A stretch of 64,000 bases of DNA from JAHFPN01 sp036559465 (GTDB taxonomy: Bacteria; Pseudomonadota; Alphaproteobacteria; Rhizobiales; Xanthobacteraceae): assembly GCA_036559465.1 (NCBI GenBank), contig DATBTC010000063.1, forward strand, positions 1 to 64,000. Reading direction: 5' to 3'. A program made the position numbers and the translations under genes. The notes under the pieces are model-generated. The model was not told the origin of the DNA. It saw only the letters and a program-made list of their open reading frames with translations, and did no database searches. Positions 37,194 through 45,874 of this stretch are shown here, piece by piece (positions within the stretch are counted from its first letter, which is position 1; each line of letters begins with the position of its first letter).

Positions 37194-38195
37194 ATGGCCG
37201 CTCCCCGCTACGACGTCATCGGCATCGGCAACGCGATCGTTGACGTGCTCGCGCGCACCGACGACGATTTTCTGGTGCGCCAGAAAATGCCGAAGGGCTC
37301 CATGTCCCTGATCGACGAGGCGCGCGCCGAGGCGATCTATTCGGCCATGGGCCCGGCGACCGAAATCTCCGGCGGCTCGGCGGCCAACACCATGGTGGGC
37401 GTAGCGAGCTTCGGCGGTCGCGCCGCTTTCGTCGGCAAGGTCAAGGAAGACGGCTTGGGCCGGGTGTTCGCGCACGATATCCGCGCGGCCGGCGTCGTCT
37501 TCACCACCAAGGCGGCGAGCGACGGTCCTTCGACCGCGCGCTGCTACATTCTGGTGACGCCCGACGGTGAGCGCACCATGAACACCTATCTGGGCGCGGC
37601 GCAGAATCTGTCGTCCTCCGATGTCCTGGCCGAGGAGATCGCCGCCGCCGCGATCACGTATCTGGAGGGCTATCTGTGGGACCCCAAGGACGCCAAGGAA
37701 GCCTTCCGCAAGGCCGCGAAAATAGCCCATGACGCGGGCCGCACCGTGGCGCTTACTCTTTCCGATTCCTTTTGCGTCGATCGCTTTCGCGGCGAGTTCG
37801 TGGCGCTGCTGCGCGATCGCGTCGTCGATCTTATGTTCGCCAATGAATCGGAATTGAAGAGTCTCTACGAGACCGCTGATTTCGACACCGCGCTCGCTGG
37901 CTTGAAGAAGGACGCCAAGCTTGGCGTCGTCACCCGCAGCGAGAAGGGGGCCGTTGTGGTAGATGGCGGCAAAATGGAATCAGTGCCGGTCTTTCCGGTC
38001 GAGCGGGTGGTCGATGCGACCGGCGCCGGCGACTTGTTCGCCGCGGGCTTCCTTCACGGCTTTGCGCGCGGCTTGCCGCACAAGGCCTCGGCGCAGCTTG
38101 GCGCGCTGGCGGCGGCCGAAGTGATCTCGCACATGGGCGCGCGGCCGCTGCGGAAGCTTTCCGATCTCGCGCGCGAGAATGGCCTCAAGGCCTGA
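37194..38195 (+). CDS. PfkB-family carbohydrate/adenosine kinase
   Basis: The 333-residue ribokinase-fold enzyme starts at ATG 37194 after a clear GGAGA ribosome site. It has GIGNAIVDVLARTDDDFL, the glycine loop SGGSAANTMVGVASFGGRAAFVGKVKEDGLG, and the C-terminal PfkB signature DATGAGDLFAAGFLHGFARG with the catalytic Asp (near 283). Closest family resemblance is to bacterial adenosine kinase-like enzymes; the substrate sugar or nucleoside is not fixed by the sequence. It converges on maeB with a three-base gap. Confidence 0.9.
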   Translation: MAAPRYDVIGIGNAIVDVLARTDDDFLVRQKMPKGSMSLIDEARAEAIYSAMGPATEISGGSAANTMVGVASFGGRAAFVGKVKEDGLGRVFAHDIRAAGVVFTTKAASDGPSTARCYILVTPDGERTMNTYLGAAQNLSSSDVLAEEIAAAAITYLEGYLWDPKDAKEAFRKAAKIAHDAGRTVALTLSDSFCVDRFRGEFVALLRDRVVDLMFANESELKSLYETADFDTALAGLKKDAKLGVVTRSEKGAVVVDGGKMESVPVFPVERVVDATGAGDLFAAGFLHGFARGLPHKASAQLGALAAAEVISHMGARPLRKLSDLARENGLKA

Positions 38196-38198
38196 TGT

Positions 38199-40475
38199 TC
38201 AGCCGCTGATGTTGTAGGCCGCGAGCGCGGCCATGTTCACCAGATCGGAATCCTTGGCCGACAGCGGCACGATCTGCACCGGCTTGTCGAGGCCGACGAG
38301 CAGCGGGCCGATCACCGTGGCGCCGCCCAACTCCTGCAGCATCTTAGTCGAGATCGCGGCCGAGTGGAACGCCGGCATCACCAGCACGTTTGCCGTGCCG
38401 GTGAGCCGGTTGAATGGATAAGCGGCCGCAAGCTCGCGGTTGAGCGCCACGTCCGCCGCCATGTCGCCGTCCACCTCGAAGTCGATCGTGCGCTCGTGCA
38501 GGATCTTCACCGCCTCCTGCACTCGCGTCGCGCGGTCGCCCGGCGGTTGGCCGAAGTTGGAGAAGGCGAGCATGGCGACTCTCGGCTCATAGCCGAGCCG
38601 GCGCGCGACGCCGGCGGCCTCGATCGCGATCTCGACCAGCTCGTTTGCTGTCGGCATTTCCGTCACCGCCGTGTCGGCGACCAGCACCGTGCGGCCGCGC
38701 GCGTGCACCAGCGAGACGCCGATCACCCGGTGGCCGGGCTTGGGGTCGATCACGCGCCGCACTTCCTCGAGCACCACCGAATAATTGCGCGTGGCGCCCG
38801 AGACCATCGCATCGGCATCGCCGAGCGCCACCATGGCGGCGGCGAAAATGTTGCGGTCGATGTTGATCATCCGCTGGCAATCGCGGAACAAGAAGCCCTT
38901 CCGCTGCAGGCGCTCATAGAGAAAATTCGCGTAGTCGGCGTTGCGCTTGGAGAGCCGCGCGTTGTGGATTTCGATGCCGTCGTGGATGTCGATATTCGCG
39001 TTCTTCGCCGCTGCGCGCACCTGTTCCTCGCGGCCGACCAGCACCGCCGTGCCGAGCCCCTGATGGACGAAGCTCGCAGCCGCGCGCACCACCTGCTCCT
39101 CTTCGCCTTCGGCGAACACGACGCGTTTGGGCTGGCGCCGAAGCCGCTCGAATACGCGCGCCAAGACGCTGGCGACCGGATCTAGCCGCGTGCGCAGCTG
39201 CTGGGCATACGCGTTCATGTCGACGATCGGTCGCCGCGCGACGCCGGAGTCCATCGCGGCTTTCGCCACTGCGGGCGGGATAAAGGAGATCAGCCGCGGG
39301 TCGAACGGCACAGGGATGATGTAGTCGGGCCCATATTTCGGCCGTGCGCCATAGGCGGCGGCGACCTCGTCGGGTACGTCTTCCCGCGCAAGATCGGCGA
39401 GCGCTTTGGCCGCGGCGATCTTCATCTCCATGTTGATGGTCTTGGCGCGCACGTCGAGCGCACCGCGAAAGATATAGGGAAACCCGAGCACGTTATTGAT
39501 CTGGTTCGGATAATCTGAGCGCCCGGTCGCCATGATGGCGTCGTCGCGTACCGCCGCGACGTCTTCGGGCGTGATCTCGGGATCGGGATTGGCCATGGCG
39601 AAAATGATCGGGTTTTTCGCCATCGACTTGATCATATCCTGCGTGAAGGCGCCCATCGCAGAGAGGCCGAACAGGATGTCGGCGCCCTCGATCGCTTGCG
39701 CCAGCGTTCGCGCCTTGGTTTCTACCGCGTGCGCCGACTTCCATTGGTTCATGCCCTTGGTGCGGCCCTTGTAGACCACGCCATTGGTGTCGCAGAGCAC
39801 GACGTTGTTGTAGCCGAGCCCGAGCGATTTCAAGAGCTCGACGCAGGCGATGCCCGCGGCGCCGGCGCCGTTGATCACGAGCTTGGCGGTCTTTAGGTCG
39901 CGGCCGGTCAGGTCGAGCGCGTTGATGATGCCGGCCGCGGCGATGATCGCGGTGCCGTGCTGGTCGTCGTGGAACACTGGAATGTCGAGCAGCTCGCGCA
40001 GGCGCTGCTCAATGATGAAACACTCCGGCGCCTTGATGTCTTCGAGATTGATGCCGCCGAAGGTGGCGCCGAGATAGCGCACGCAATTGATGAATTCGTC
40101 CGGGTCCTCGGTATTGACCTCAAGATCGAAGGCATCGATGTCGGCGAAGCGCTTGAACAGAACCGCTTTGCCTTCCATCACCGGCTTCGAAGCCAGCGCG
40201 CCGAGATTGCCCAGGCCCAGAATGGCGGTGCCGTTGGTGATGACGCCGACCAGATTGCCTTTCACCGTGTAGTCGTAGGCGAGGCCGGGATCGGCGGCGA
40301 TTGCCAGCACGGGTATGGCGACGCCCGGCGAATATGCCAACGACAGGTCGCGCTGCGTCGCCATGGGCTTGGTGGCGACGACCTCGAGCTTCCCGGGCCG
40401 GCCTTGGCTGTGGAACTGCAGCGCTTCCTGGTCGGTGAAGTGGGGCCGGGTCTGGCCTTTTTTGCCCGCGGACAT
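38199..40475 (-). CDS. maeB: NADP-dependent malic enzyme with phosphotransacetylase-like domain
   Basis: MaeB decarboxylates malate to pyruvate, making NADPH. The 758-residue protein starts MSAGKKGQTRPHF at ATG 40475, chosen for the AGGAG five bases upstream. The malic enzyme half (1-430) has LAYSPGVAIPV, GLGNLGALASKPVMEGKAVLFK, DDQHGTAIIAAAGIINAL and NGAGAAGIACVELL. The C-terminal half (about 440-758) resembles phosphate acetyltransferase but serves as a regulatory/oligomerisation domain in characterised MaeB. Confidence 0.95.
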   Translation of the reverse strand: MSAGKKGQTRPHFTDQEALQFHSQGRPGKLEVVATKPMATQRDLSLAYSPGVAIPVLAIAADPGLAYDYTVKGNLVGVITNGTAILGLGNLGALASKPVMEGKAVLFKRFADIDAFDLEVNTEDPDEFINCVRYLGATFGGINLEDIKAPECFIIEQRLRELLDIPVFHDDQHGTAIIAAAGIINALDLTGRDLKTAKLVINGAGAAGIACVELLKSLGLGYNNVVLCDTNGVVYKGRTKGMNQWKSAHAVETKARTLAQAIEGADILFGLSAMGAFTQDMIKSMAKNPIIFAMANPDPEITPEDVAAVRDDAIMATGRSDYPNQINNVLGFPYIFRGALDVRAKTINMEMKIAAAKALADLAREDVPDEVAAAYGARPKYGPDYIIPVPFDPRLISFIPPAVAKAAMDSGVARRPIVDMNAYAQQLRTRLDPVASVLARVFERLRRQPKRVVFAEGEEEQVVRAAASFVHQGLGTAVLVGREEQVRAAAKNANIDIHDGIEIHNARLSKRNADYANFLYERLQRKGFLFRDCQRMINIDRNIFAAAMVALGDADAMVSGATRNYSVVLEEVRRVIDPKPGHRVIGVSLVHARGRTVLVADTAVTEMPTANELVEIAIEAAGVARRLGYEPRVAMLAFSNFGQPPGDRATRVQEAVKILHERTIDFEVDGDMAADVALNRELAAAYPFNRLTGTANVLVMPAFHSAAISTKMLQELGGATVIGPLLVGLDKPVQIVPLSAKDSDLVNMAALAAYNISG

Positions 40476-40599
40476 CGATACTCCTGACACATCTTCTTCC
40501 GGCGCGGTCGCCGGAATTCCGACCTTAGCGGAGCGTCAGGCTGTTGCTCAAGGACGAAGGCCCGATGAAAGGGCTGGGGCCATCTGCTAGCGTCGATGC

Positions 40600-43314
40600 A
40601 TGGATATCGAGCGCGCGCCAGTGCCTTCCGACGCCGGCCCCGAGGCCGATACGCCGGCGCGCATTACACCGATGATGGAGCAATATATCGAGATCAAGGC
40701 CGCCAATCCCGATTGCCTGCTGTTCTACCGGATGGGCGATTTCTACGAGATGTTCTTCGACGACGCCGAACTAGCTTCCCGCGCGCTTGGCATCGTGCTC
40801 ACCAAGCGCGGCAAGCATCTGGGCCGCGACATTCCGATGTGCGGCGTGCCGGTCGAGCGCTCGGAAGAATATCTGCATCGCCTGATCGCGCTCGGCCACC
40901 GGGTCGCCGTCTGCGAGCAGATCGAGGACCCGGCCGAAGCGCGCAAGCGCGGCTCCAAGTCGCTGGTGCGCCGCGACGTCACCCGTCTCGTGACGCCAGG
41001 CACACTCACCGAGGACACGCTCTTGGAGGCCCGCCGCAACAATTGGCTGGTCGCCATCGCGCGCGGCAGGCCCGCTAGCGACGCCGAGGCGCTATTCGGC
41101 ATTGCCTGGCTCGACATCTCCACCGGTGAGTTCTTCGCCACCGAATGCGATCGCATAAGGCTCGGCGCGGAGCTCGCGCGGCTGGAGCCCGGAGAGGTCG
41201 TGATCGCCGACAATCTTTACGAGGACGCGGAGCTGAAACCGCTGTGGCGGTCCTTGGCGGCGGTGAGCCCGGTTACCCGCGACCTGTTCGACGGCGCGAC
41301 GGCGGACCGCCGGCTGGCTTCCTTCTTCAACGTGGCGACGGCCGATTCCTTCGGTGCGTTCTCGCGTCTCGAGCTTTCCGCGGCGGCCGCGGCCGTGACC
41401 TATGTGGACCGCACGCAGCTTGGCAAGCGTCCGGCGCTTTCGCCGCCGGCACGCGAGCGCGCGGCGGTGCTCGTCATCGACGCGCCGACGCGCGCCAATC
41501 TCGAATTGATCCGCACGCTTTCTGGCCAAACGCGCGGCTCGCTGCTTTCCGTGATCGACCGCACCATGACCGCCGCCGGCGCTCGTATGCTCTCCGCGCG
41601 GCTGGCGAGCCCCCTGATCGAACCCGATGCGATCAACGGACGTCTCGATGCGGTCGCGCTCTTGGTCGAAGACGCGCGCTGCCGCGCCGAACTGCGCGAG
41701 GCGCTCAGCAAGACGCCCGATCTTTCGCGCTCGCTTGCGCGGCTCTCGCTCGGCCGCGGCGGGCCGCGCGATCTCGCCGCCGTGCGCGAAGCGCTCGGGT
41801 CCGCCGAGAATATTGCCGATGTTCTTGGTGGCGCGGTGAAACTGCTGCCGGAACTGGCTTCCGCGCTCAAGGCGCTCGAGGCACCGGGCGGCAAGCTCGC
41901 CGGGGAGCTCGCCGCCGTCCTCGCCGACGATCTGCCGCTCTTGAAGCGCGACGGCGGTTTCGTACGCGCGGGCTTCGATCCGGACCTCGATGCCGCGCGC
42001 AAGCTGCGCGACGACGCCCGCCACGTGATCGTCGGTTTGCAGACGCGCTATGCCGAGGAGACCGGCATCCGCTCACTCAAGATCAAGCACAACAATGTGC
42101 TCGGCTATTTTGTGGAAGTTCCTGCCGCCCAGGGCGAGCGGCTCCTGGGCGGTCCCGCGCGCGAGACCTTCATCCACCGTCAGACGCTGGCCGGCGCCAT
42201 GCGCTTCACTTCGTCCGAGCTCGGCGAATTGGAGTCGCGCATTTCTTCAGCCGGCGAACGCGCGCTTGGCTTCGAGCTTTCGATCTTCGACCAGATGACG
42301 GAGAAAGTGATCGCTTCTGCGAAGAGCCTCGAAGCCGTCGCCGACGCCCTCGCGCGCGTCGATGTAGCCTCCGCACTCGCCGAGCTTGCCGCGGCTGAAG
42401 CCTGGACCCGGCCCGAGGTCGACGCCTCGCTCGATTTCCGCATCGAAGCCGGCCGCCACCCGGTCGTGGAGGAGGCGCTGCGGCGCGAGCACGGGCCGTT
42501 CGTGGCCAATGATAGCGATCTGTCGCCGCCTGCGATCGAAGAAGCGGGCCGCATCTGGCTCGTCACCGGCCCCAACATGGCGGGCAAGTCCACGTTTTTG
42601 CGCCAGAACGCGCTGATTGCGATCCTGGCGCAAATGGGCAGCTTCGTGCCGTCGCGGCGCGCCAAGATCGGCGTGATCGACCGGCTGTTTTCGCGCGTCG
42701 GTGCGGCCGACGATCTTGCCCACGGCCGCTCCACCTTCATGGTCGAGATGGTGGAAACCGCGGCGATCCTGCATCAGGCGACCGAGCGCTCGCTGGTGAT
42801 CCTCGACGAGATCGGCCGCGGCACTGCGACCTTCGACGGACTATCGATCGCCTGGGCGTCGCTCGAGCATTTGCACGAGAAGAACCGCTGCCGGGCTTTG
42901 TTCGCCACGCACTTTCATGAGCTGACCGCGTTGGTAGCCCGCCTGAAGCGGCTGGTGAACGCCACCGTGCGGGTCAAGGAGTTTCAGGGCGACGTGATTT
43001 TCCTGCACGAGGTGACCGAAGGCGTCGCCGACCGCTCCTACGGAATTCAAGTGGCGAAGCTCGCGGGCCTGCCCATGGCCGTGATCGAACGGGCGCGCCT
43101 GGTGCTCGCCGAGCTTGAAGCTTCCGACCGTGCCGCGCCGACGCACAAGCTCATCGACGACCTTCCGCTGTTTTCCGCCGCGAGGAGCGCCTCGCCGCCC
43201 GAGGATCCGCTGAAAGACGAGCTCGACCGGGTCGATCCCGACGCGCTGTCGCCGAAGGAAGCGCTCGAGGCGCTCTATCGGCTTAAGTTATTGAGAAAGC
43301 AGCAGGAAAAGTGA
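40600..43314 (+). CDS. mutS: DNA mismatch repair protein MutS
   Basis: MutS recognises mispairs and starts repair. The 904-residue protein has the mismatch-binding domain I with MMEQYIEIKAANPDCLLFYRMGDFYEMFFDDA, which holds the F-x-E wedge in GDFYEMF. It has a central clamp and the ATPase with GPNMAGKSTFLRQNALI (near 660) and DEIGRGTATFDGLSIAWA. A C-terminal tail follows from about 800. Start is ATG 40600. Confidence 0.98.
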   Translation: MDIERAPVPSDAGPEADTPARITPMMEQYIEIKAANPDCLLFYRMGDFYEMFFDDAELASRALGIVLTKRGKHLGRDIPMCGVPVERSEEYLHRLIALGHRVAVCEQIEDPAEARKRGSKSLVRRDVTRLVTPGTLTEDTLLEARRNNWLVAIARGRPASDAEALFGIAWLDISTGEFFATECDRIRLGAELARLEPGEVVIADNLYEDAELKPLWRSLAAVSPVTRDLFDGATADRRLASFFNVATADSFGAFSRLELSAAAAAVTYVDRTQLGKRPALSPPARERAAVLVIDAPTRANLELIRTLSGQTRGSLLSVIDRTMTAAGARMLSARLASPLIEPDAINGRLDAVALLVEDARCRAELREALSKTPDLSRSLARLSLGRGGPRDLAAVREALGSAENIADVLGGAVKLLPELASALKALEAPGGKLAGELAAVLADDLPLLKRDGGFVRAGFDPDLDAARKLRDDARHVIVGLQTRYAEETGIRSLKIKHNNVLGYFVEVPAAQGERLLGGPARETFIHRQTLAGAMRFTSSELGELESRISSAGERALGFELSIFDQMTEKVIASAKSLEAVADALARVDVASALAELAAAEAWTRPEVDASLDFRIEAGRHPVVEEALRREHGPFVANDSDLSPPAIEEAGRIWLVTGPNMAGKSTFLRQNALIAILAQMGSFVPSRRAKIGVIDRLFSRVGAADDLAHGRSTFMVEMVETAAILHQATERSLVILDEIGRGTATFDGLSIAWASLEHLHEKNRCRALFATHFHELTALVARLKRLVNATVRVKEFQGDVIFLHEVTEGVADRSYGIQVAKLAGLPMAVIERARLVLAELEASDRAAPTHKLIDDLPLFSAARSASPPEDPLKDELDRVDPDALSPKEALEALYRLKLLRKQQEK

Positions 43315-43329
43315 GCGACGGAAATGCAA

Positions 43330-43354
43330 ACGGCGCCGCGTTTAGCGGCGCCGT
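43330..43354. terminator. Bidirectional hairpin between mutS and the THI5-like gene
   Basis: A 10-bp perfect stem, ACGGCGCCGC/GCGGCGCCGT, with a 5-base loop lies in the 60-base tail-to-tail gap. Only weak T-runs follow on either side (TTGCATTT on the minus strand), so termination efficiency is uncertain. Confidence 0.6.
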
Positions 43355-43374
43355 CTCGATTCGTGCGCTCAGGG

Positions 43375-44247
43375 TTAGGCCAGCGAAACGACCGAGTCCT
43401 CATATTTGCCGGAACCCATCTGGCCCTCGGCGAAAATCTCGTGCTTGGCGATCCAGTCGAAGGATTCCTCGAACACTTCCTTCGAGTAGGGCTCAAACAC
43501 CAGCCGCTCGCCCGGTCCCCAGCGGCGCGTATCCATCTTGTCGTGGTAGCGCTCGGGAAACTCCTTCTTGTAATAATGCGTATAGAGTTCGGGCCGCAGA
43601 TCGATGTCGCGCTGAGCGCGCCGCAGCGCCCGGAAATACTTGCGGATATCCTCCGGGTCCGGGTCGCCGTTGATCATGGTCGAGATCATGAAGGTGGTGT
43701 CGAGCACTTTGCGGAAGCCGAGTTGCTCGGCGAAATAATAAGGTCCGCTGAACAGCGCGCAGGCCGGTATCTCGCCGTCGATCAGCATTTCCATGCGCTT
43801 GAACAGCATGCCGTCATTGAACGAGAGATTGATCTTGTCGGCCGGCATATATTGCTCGAGCGCCTGAATGGTCGAGTAGTGGCTGCCCGACTGGAAGCCG
43901 ACCGAGACCGGAACGCCGGCGAGGTCGGCCGGCGTCTGCACCGGCGAGCCCAGCGGCACGAACACGCCCGAGGGCGACACCGAATAAACGTCGCCATACA
44001 TCTTGGTATGGCCTTTGGAGGCGGCGACGTTGACGGTCCAGTGGCAGGCGCAGGTGACGTTCGAGGGTCGCCCTTGCTCGATGGCCTGGAAGGCGCCGAC
44101 CTTGGCGCCCTTGTCGTGAATCTTGCCGTCGGTCTTGCGCACCATCTCGCGGAACTCGTATTCGAGTCCTTCCTTGCGGAAATAATCTTTCTCCTCGGCT
44201 ACCCATTCCTGCAGCCGGAAATGCGGTTCGATGACGAATTTGGCCAC
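43375..44247 (-). CDS. THI5/NMT1-like, substrate-binding-protein-fold protein without signal peptide
   Basis: The 290-residue product starts at GTG 44247 behind a perfect AGGAGG six bases upstream. It reads like a NitT/TauT/SsuA or THI5-like type II periplasmic binding protein (HFRLQEWVAEEKDYFRKEGLEYEF; GVPVSVGFQSGSHYSTIQALEQY; FFAL-like SGPYYFAEQLGFRKVLDTT). It has no signal peptide or lipobox, and no permease or ATPase gene is nearby, so it is probably cytoplasmic. Cys66-Ala-Cys-His69 (TCACHWTVN) sits where a ligand pocket residue is expected. It may be an enzyme or sensor rather than a transport protein. The function is unknown; expression with the GntR regulator is likely (27-base gap). 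Confidence 0.7.
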   Translation of the reverse strand: MAKFVIEPHFRLQEWVAEEKDYFRKEGLEYEFREMVRKTDGKIHDKGAKVGAFQAIEQGRPSNVTCACHWTVNVAASKGHTKMYGDVYSVSPSGVFVPLGSPVQTPADLAGVPVSVGFQSGSHYSTIQALEQYMPADKINLSFNDGMLFKRMEMLIDGEIPACALFSGPYYFAEQLGFRKVLDTTFMISTMINGDPDPEDIRKYFRALRRAQRDIDLRPELYTHYYKKEFPERYHDKMDTRRWGPGERLVFEPYSKEVFEESFDWIAKHEIFAEGQMGSGKYEDSVVSLA

Positions 44248-44274
44248 GGTTTCCTCCTCGTTTGATTTTGATAA

Positions 44275-45045
44275 TTAGCAGCAACTCGGATCGTTGGGTT
44301 TTCCCTTGGCGTGCTCGGTGACGCGTCGGGTGCGGATCATTTTCACGTGGTCGTCCATCAGGCGCCGCGCTGCGGCGGCGTCGCGCGCCTCGATCAAGTC
44401 CACGAGTTCCCGGTGCACGTCGACGATGTGGCGCGCGACCGGAGGGGTGAGCGTCCGGTTCCGCGTCGGCCACGAGACATGCTGCAGCGAAATGAGTTCG
44501 GCCACGAGCACGCGGTTGTGCGAGGCCTCGGCGATCGCCAGATGAAAGTCGCGGCTCGAACGCGTCAGTCCGTCCACGTCGTCGATCTTGTTCTCTGCGT
44601 CTTCCAAGAGGGCACGCAATTTGGCGATGTCTTGGGCGGTGGCGTTCTCGGCCGCTAGCTCGGCGGCGATGCATTCGATGCCGCGTTGCGCGTCCATGAT
44701 CTCGCGCACTTCGACGCCGGTCAGCTCCAGCTGCACCGCCAGCGCCTCGGCGAACAGCCGCGGATTGCCATGCGCGATGCGCGCGCCACCCTTGGCGCCC
44801 ATTCGGATCTCGACCACGCCGAGCGCTTCCAGCGTACGCAGTGCGTCGCGCGCTACGATGCGGCTCACGCCGTATTTGGCGGCAAGCTCTTTTTCAGTGT
44901 CGAGGAAATCGCCGGGCTTGAGGCGCTTTTCGAACAGCGCCTCGCGCACCTCGGCGATGATCTGGTTGGAAAGCGAGCTGCCGCGGCCGGGCAGCGCGGA
45001 CCGCTCGTCGATGCCGGATTCGATGACGACTGGACGCCAGGACAT
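44275..45045 (-). CDS. GntR-family transcriptional regulator, FCD subfamily
   Basis: The 256-residue protein has a GntR winged helix (about 25-90: SLSNQIIAEVREALFEKRLKPGDFLDTEKELAAKYGVSRIVARDALRTLEALGVVEIRMGAKGGARI). An all-helical FCD effector domain (about 105-235) carries the metal/acid-binding residues expected in SSRDFHLAIAEASHN and ARHIVDVHRELVDLIEARDAAAA. FCD regulators usually bind small organic acids. A perfect 17-bp palindrome lies 52 bases upstream of its ATG and is a candidate operator. It probably controls the downstream THI5-like gene and itself. Confidence 0.92.
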   Translation of the reverse strand: MSWRPVVIESGIDERSALPGRGSSLSNQIIAEVREALFEKRLKPGDFLDTEKELAAKYGVSRIVARDALRTLEALGVVEIRMGAKGGARIAHGNPRLFAEALAVQLELTGVEVREIMDAQRGIECIAAELAAENATAQDIAKLRALLEDAENKIDDVDGLTRSSRDFHLAIAEASHNRVLVAELISLQHVSWPTRNRTLTPPVARHIVDVHRELVDLIEARDAAAARRLMDDHVKMIRTRRVTEHAKGKPNDPSCC

Positions 45046-45097
45046 GAAGTAGCTTCCCGCTGAGGAGGCTAGAACCTAGCAGGCAAGTTTAAAATGA

Positions 45098-45114
45098 TAA
45101 AGATACTATCTTTA
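45098..45114. promoter_or_regulatory. Perfect palindrome, candidate GntR operator
   Basis: TAAAGATACTATCTTTA is a 7-3-7 perfect inverted repeat within an AT-rich stretch (about 45085-45150) that contrasts with the surrounding high-GC DNA. It lies 52 bases upstream of the GntR start codon. Size and symmetry suit a dimeric winged-helix repressor; binding is inferred. Confidence 0.6.
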
Positions 45115-45155
45115 GAATTTTACTTACATAACCCTTTGATTTTGTTGATAAACCG

Positions 45156-45668
45156 TCAGCGCTTACGGACGATTTTTGCCTCCGCTACCGGCACGCCCTT
45201 ACGTATCGTCTGCAGCACCACGCAATAGCGCTCGGTGACTGCGAGCAACTTGTCGAGCTGCTCCTGGGTGGCGTCGGTGTCGATATTGAAGGTGACACCG
45301 ATGCGCTCGAAGCCGACCGCCGCCTCGCGATCGACGCCGAGCGTGCCGCGAAAATCGATGTCGCCCTCGGCCTCGACCTGGCCCGAACGAATCTCGATGC
45401 CGAACGCGGTCGCTACTGAGTTCAACGTGACGCCGGCACAGGCGACGAGAGCCTCGAGCAACATATCGCCTGAGCACAGTTCATGACCTGAGCCGCCGGT
45501 CGCAGGATGCAGTCCAGCGAGTGCGATGGCGCGGCCGGTCTCTACCTTGCAGGTGAGGCCCTCGTTGAGCACGCCCTTGGCCTTCAGCGTGACGAGCGCG
45601 GCGTTCGGCTCTTTCTTGTAGCGATCCTTCAAAGGCGCTTGCAGTGCGCGCAGTTCGGTCGCGTCCAT
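45156..45668 (-). CDS. OsmC-family protein
   Basis: The 170-residue protein has the OsmC/Ohr-type fold markers GLHPATGGSGHELCSGDMLLEALVACAGVTLNSVATAFGIEI (with two Cys in the usual helix region) and IGVTFNIDTDATQEQLDKLLAVTERYCVVLQTIRKGVPV. The peroxidatic and resolving cysteines of Ohr/OsmC appear to be Cys in HELCSGD and VACAGV, but the family also includes non-peroxidase members. It is the first gene of the minus-strand trio with the GntR and THI5-like genes. Confidence 0.85.
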   Translation of the reverse strand: MDATELRALQAPLKDRYKKEPNAALVTLKAKGVLNEGLTCKVETGRAIALAGLHPATGGSGHELCSGDMLLEALVACAGVTLNSVATAFGIEIRSGQVEAEGDIDFRGTLGVDREAAVGFERIGVTFNIDTDATQEQLDKLLAVTERYCVVLQTIRKGVPVAEAKIVRKR

Positions 45669-45874
45669 CGTTCATCTCCCGGCCGAAGCTTGTCGCCTTG
45701 GCGCCTGTTAAGTCCATATCATATAATTAATTTCAGTATATTGTCTCGAAGGCCAATCACTGTGGGCCCCGCGCTGAAAGCGCTACTCGGTCTAAGAACA
45801 TGCCGATCGGTAGCCTGCGGTGACTTGGCTCTTGTGATCGGTTATGCCGCGCCAGGAAAGGCCGCGTTGCCACT

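Noticed and set aside
43375..44247. Ordinary periplasmic sulfonate-binding protein
   Set aside because: There is no signal peptide even if earlier starts are considered (the upstream sequence holds the AGGAGG and the GntR stop), and no transport genes are adjacent.
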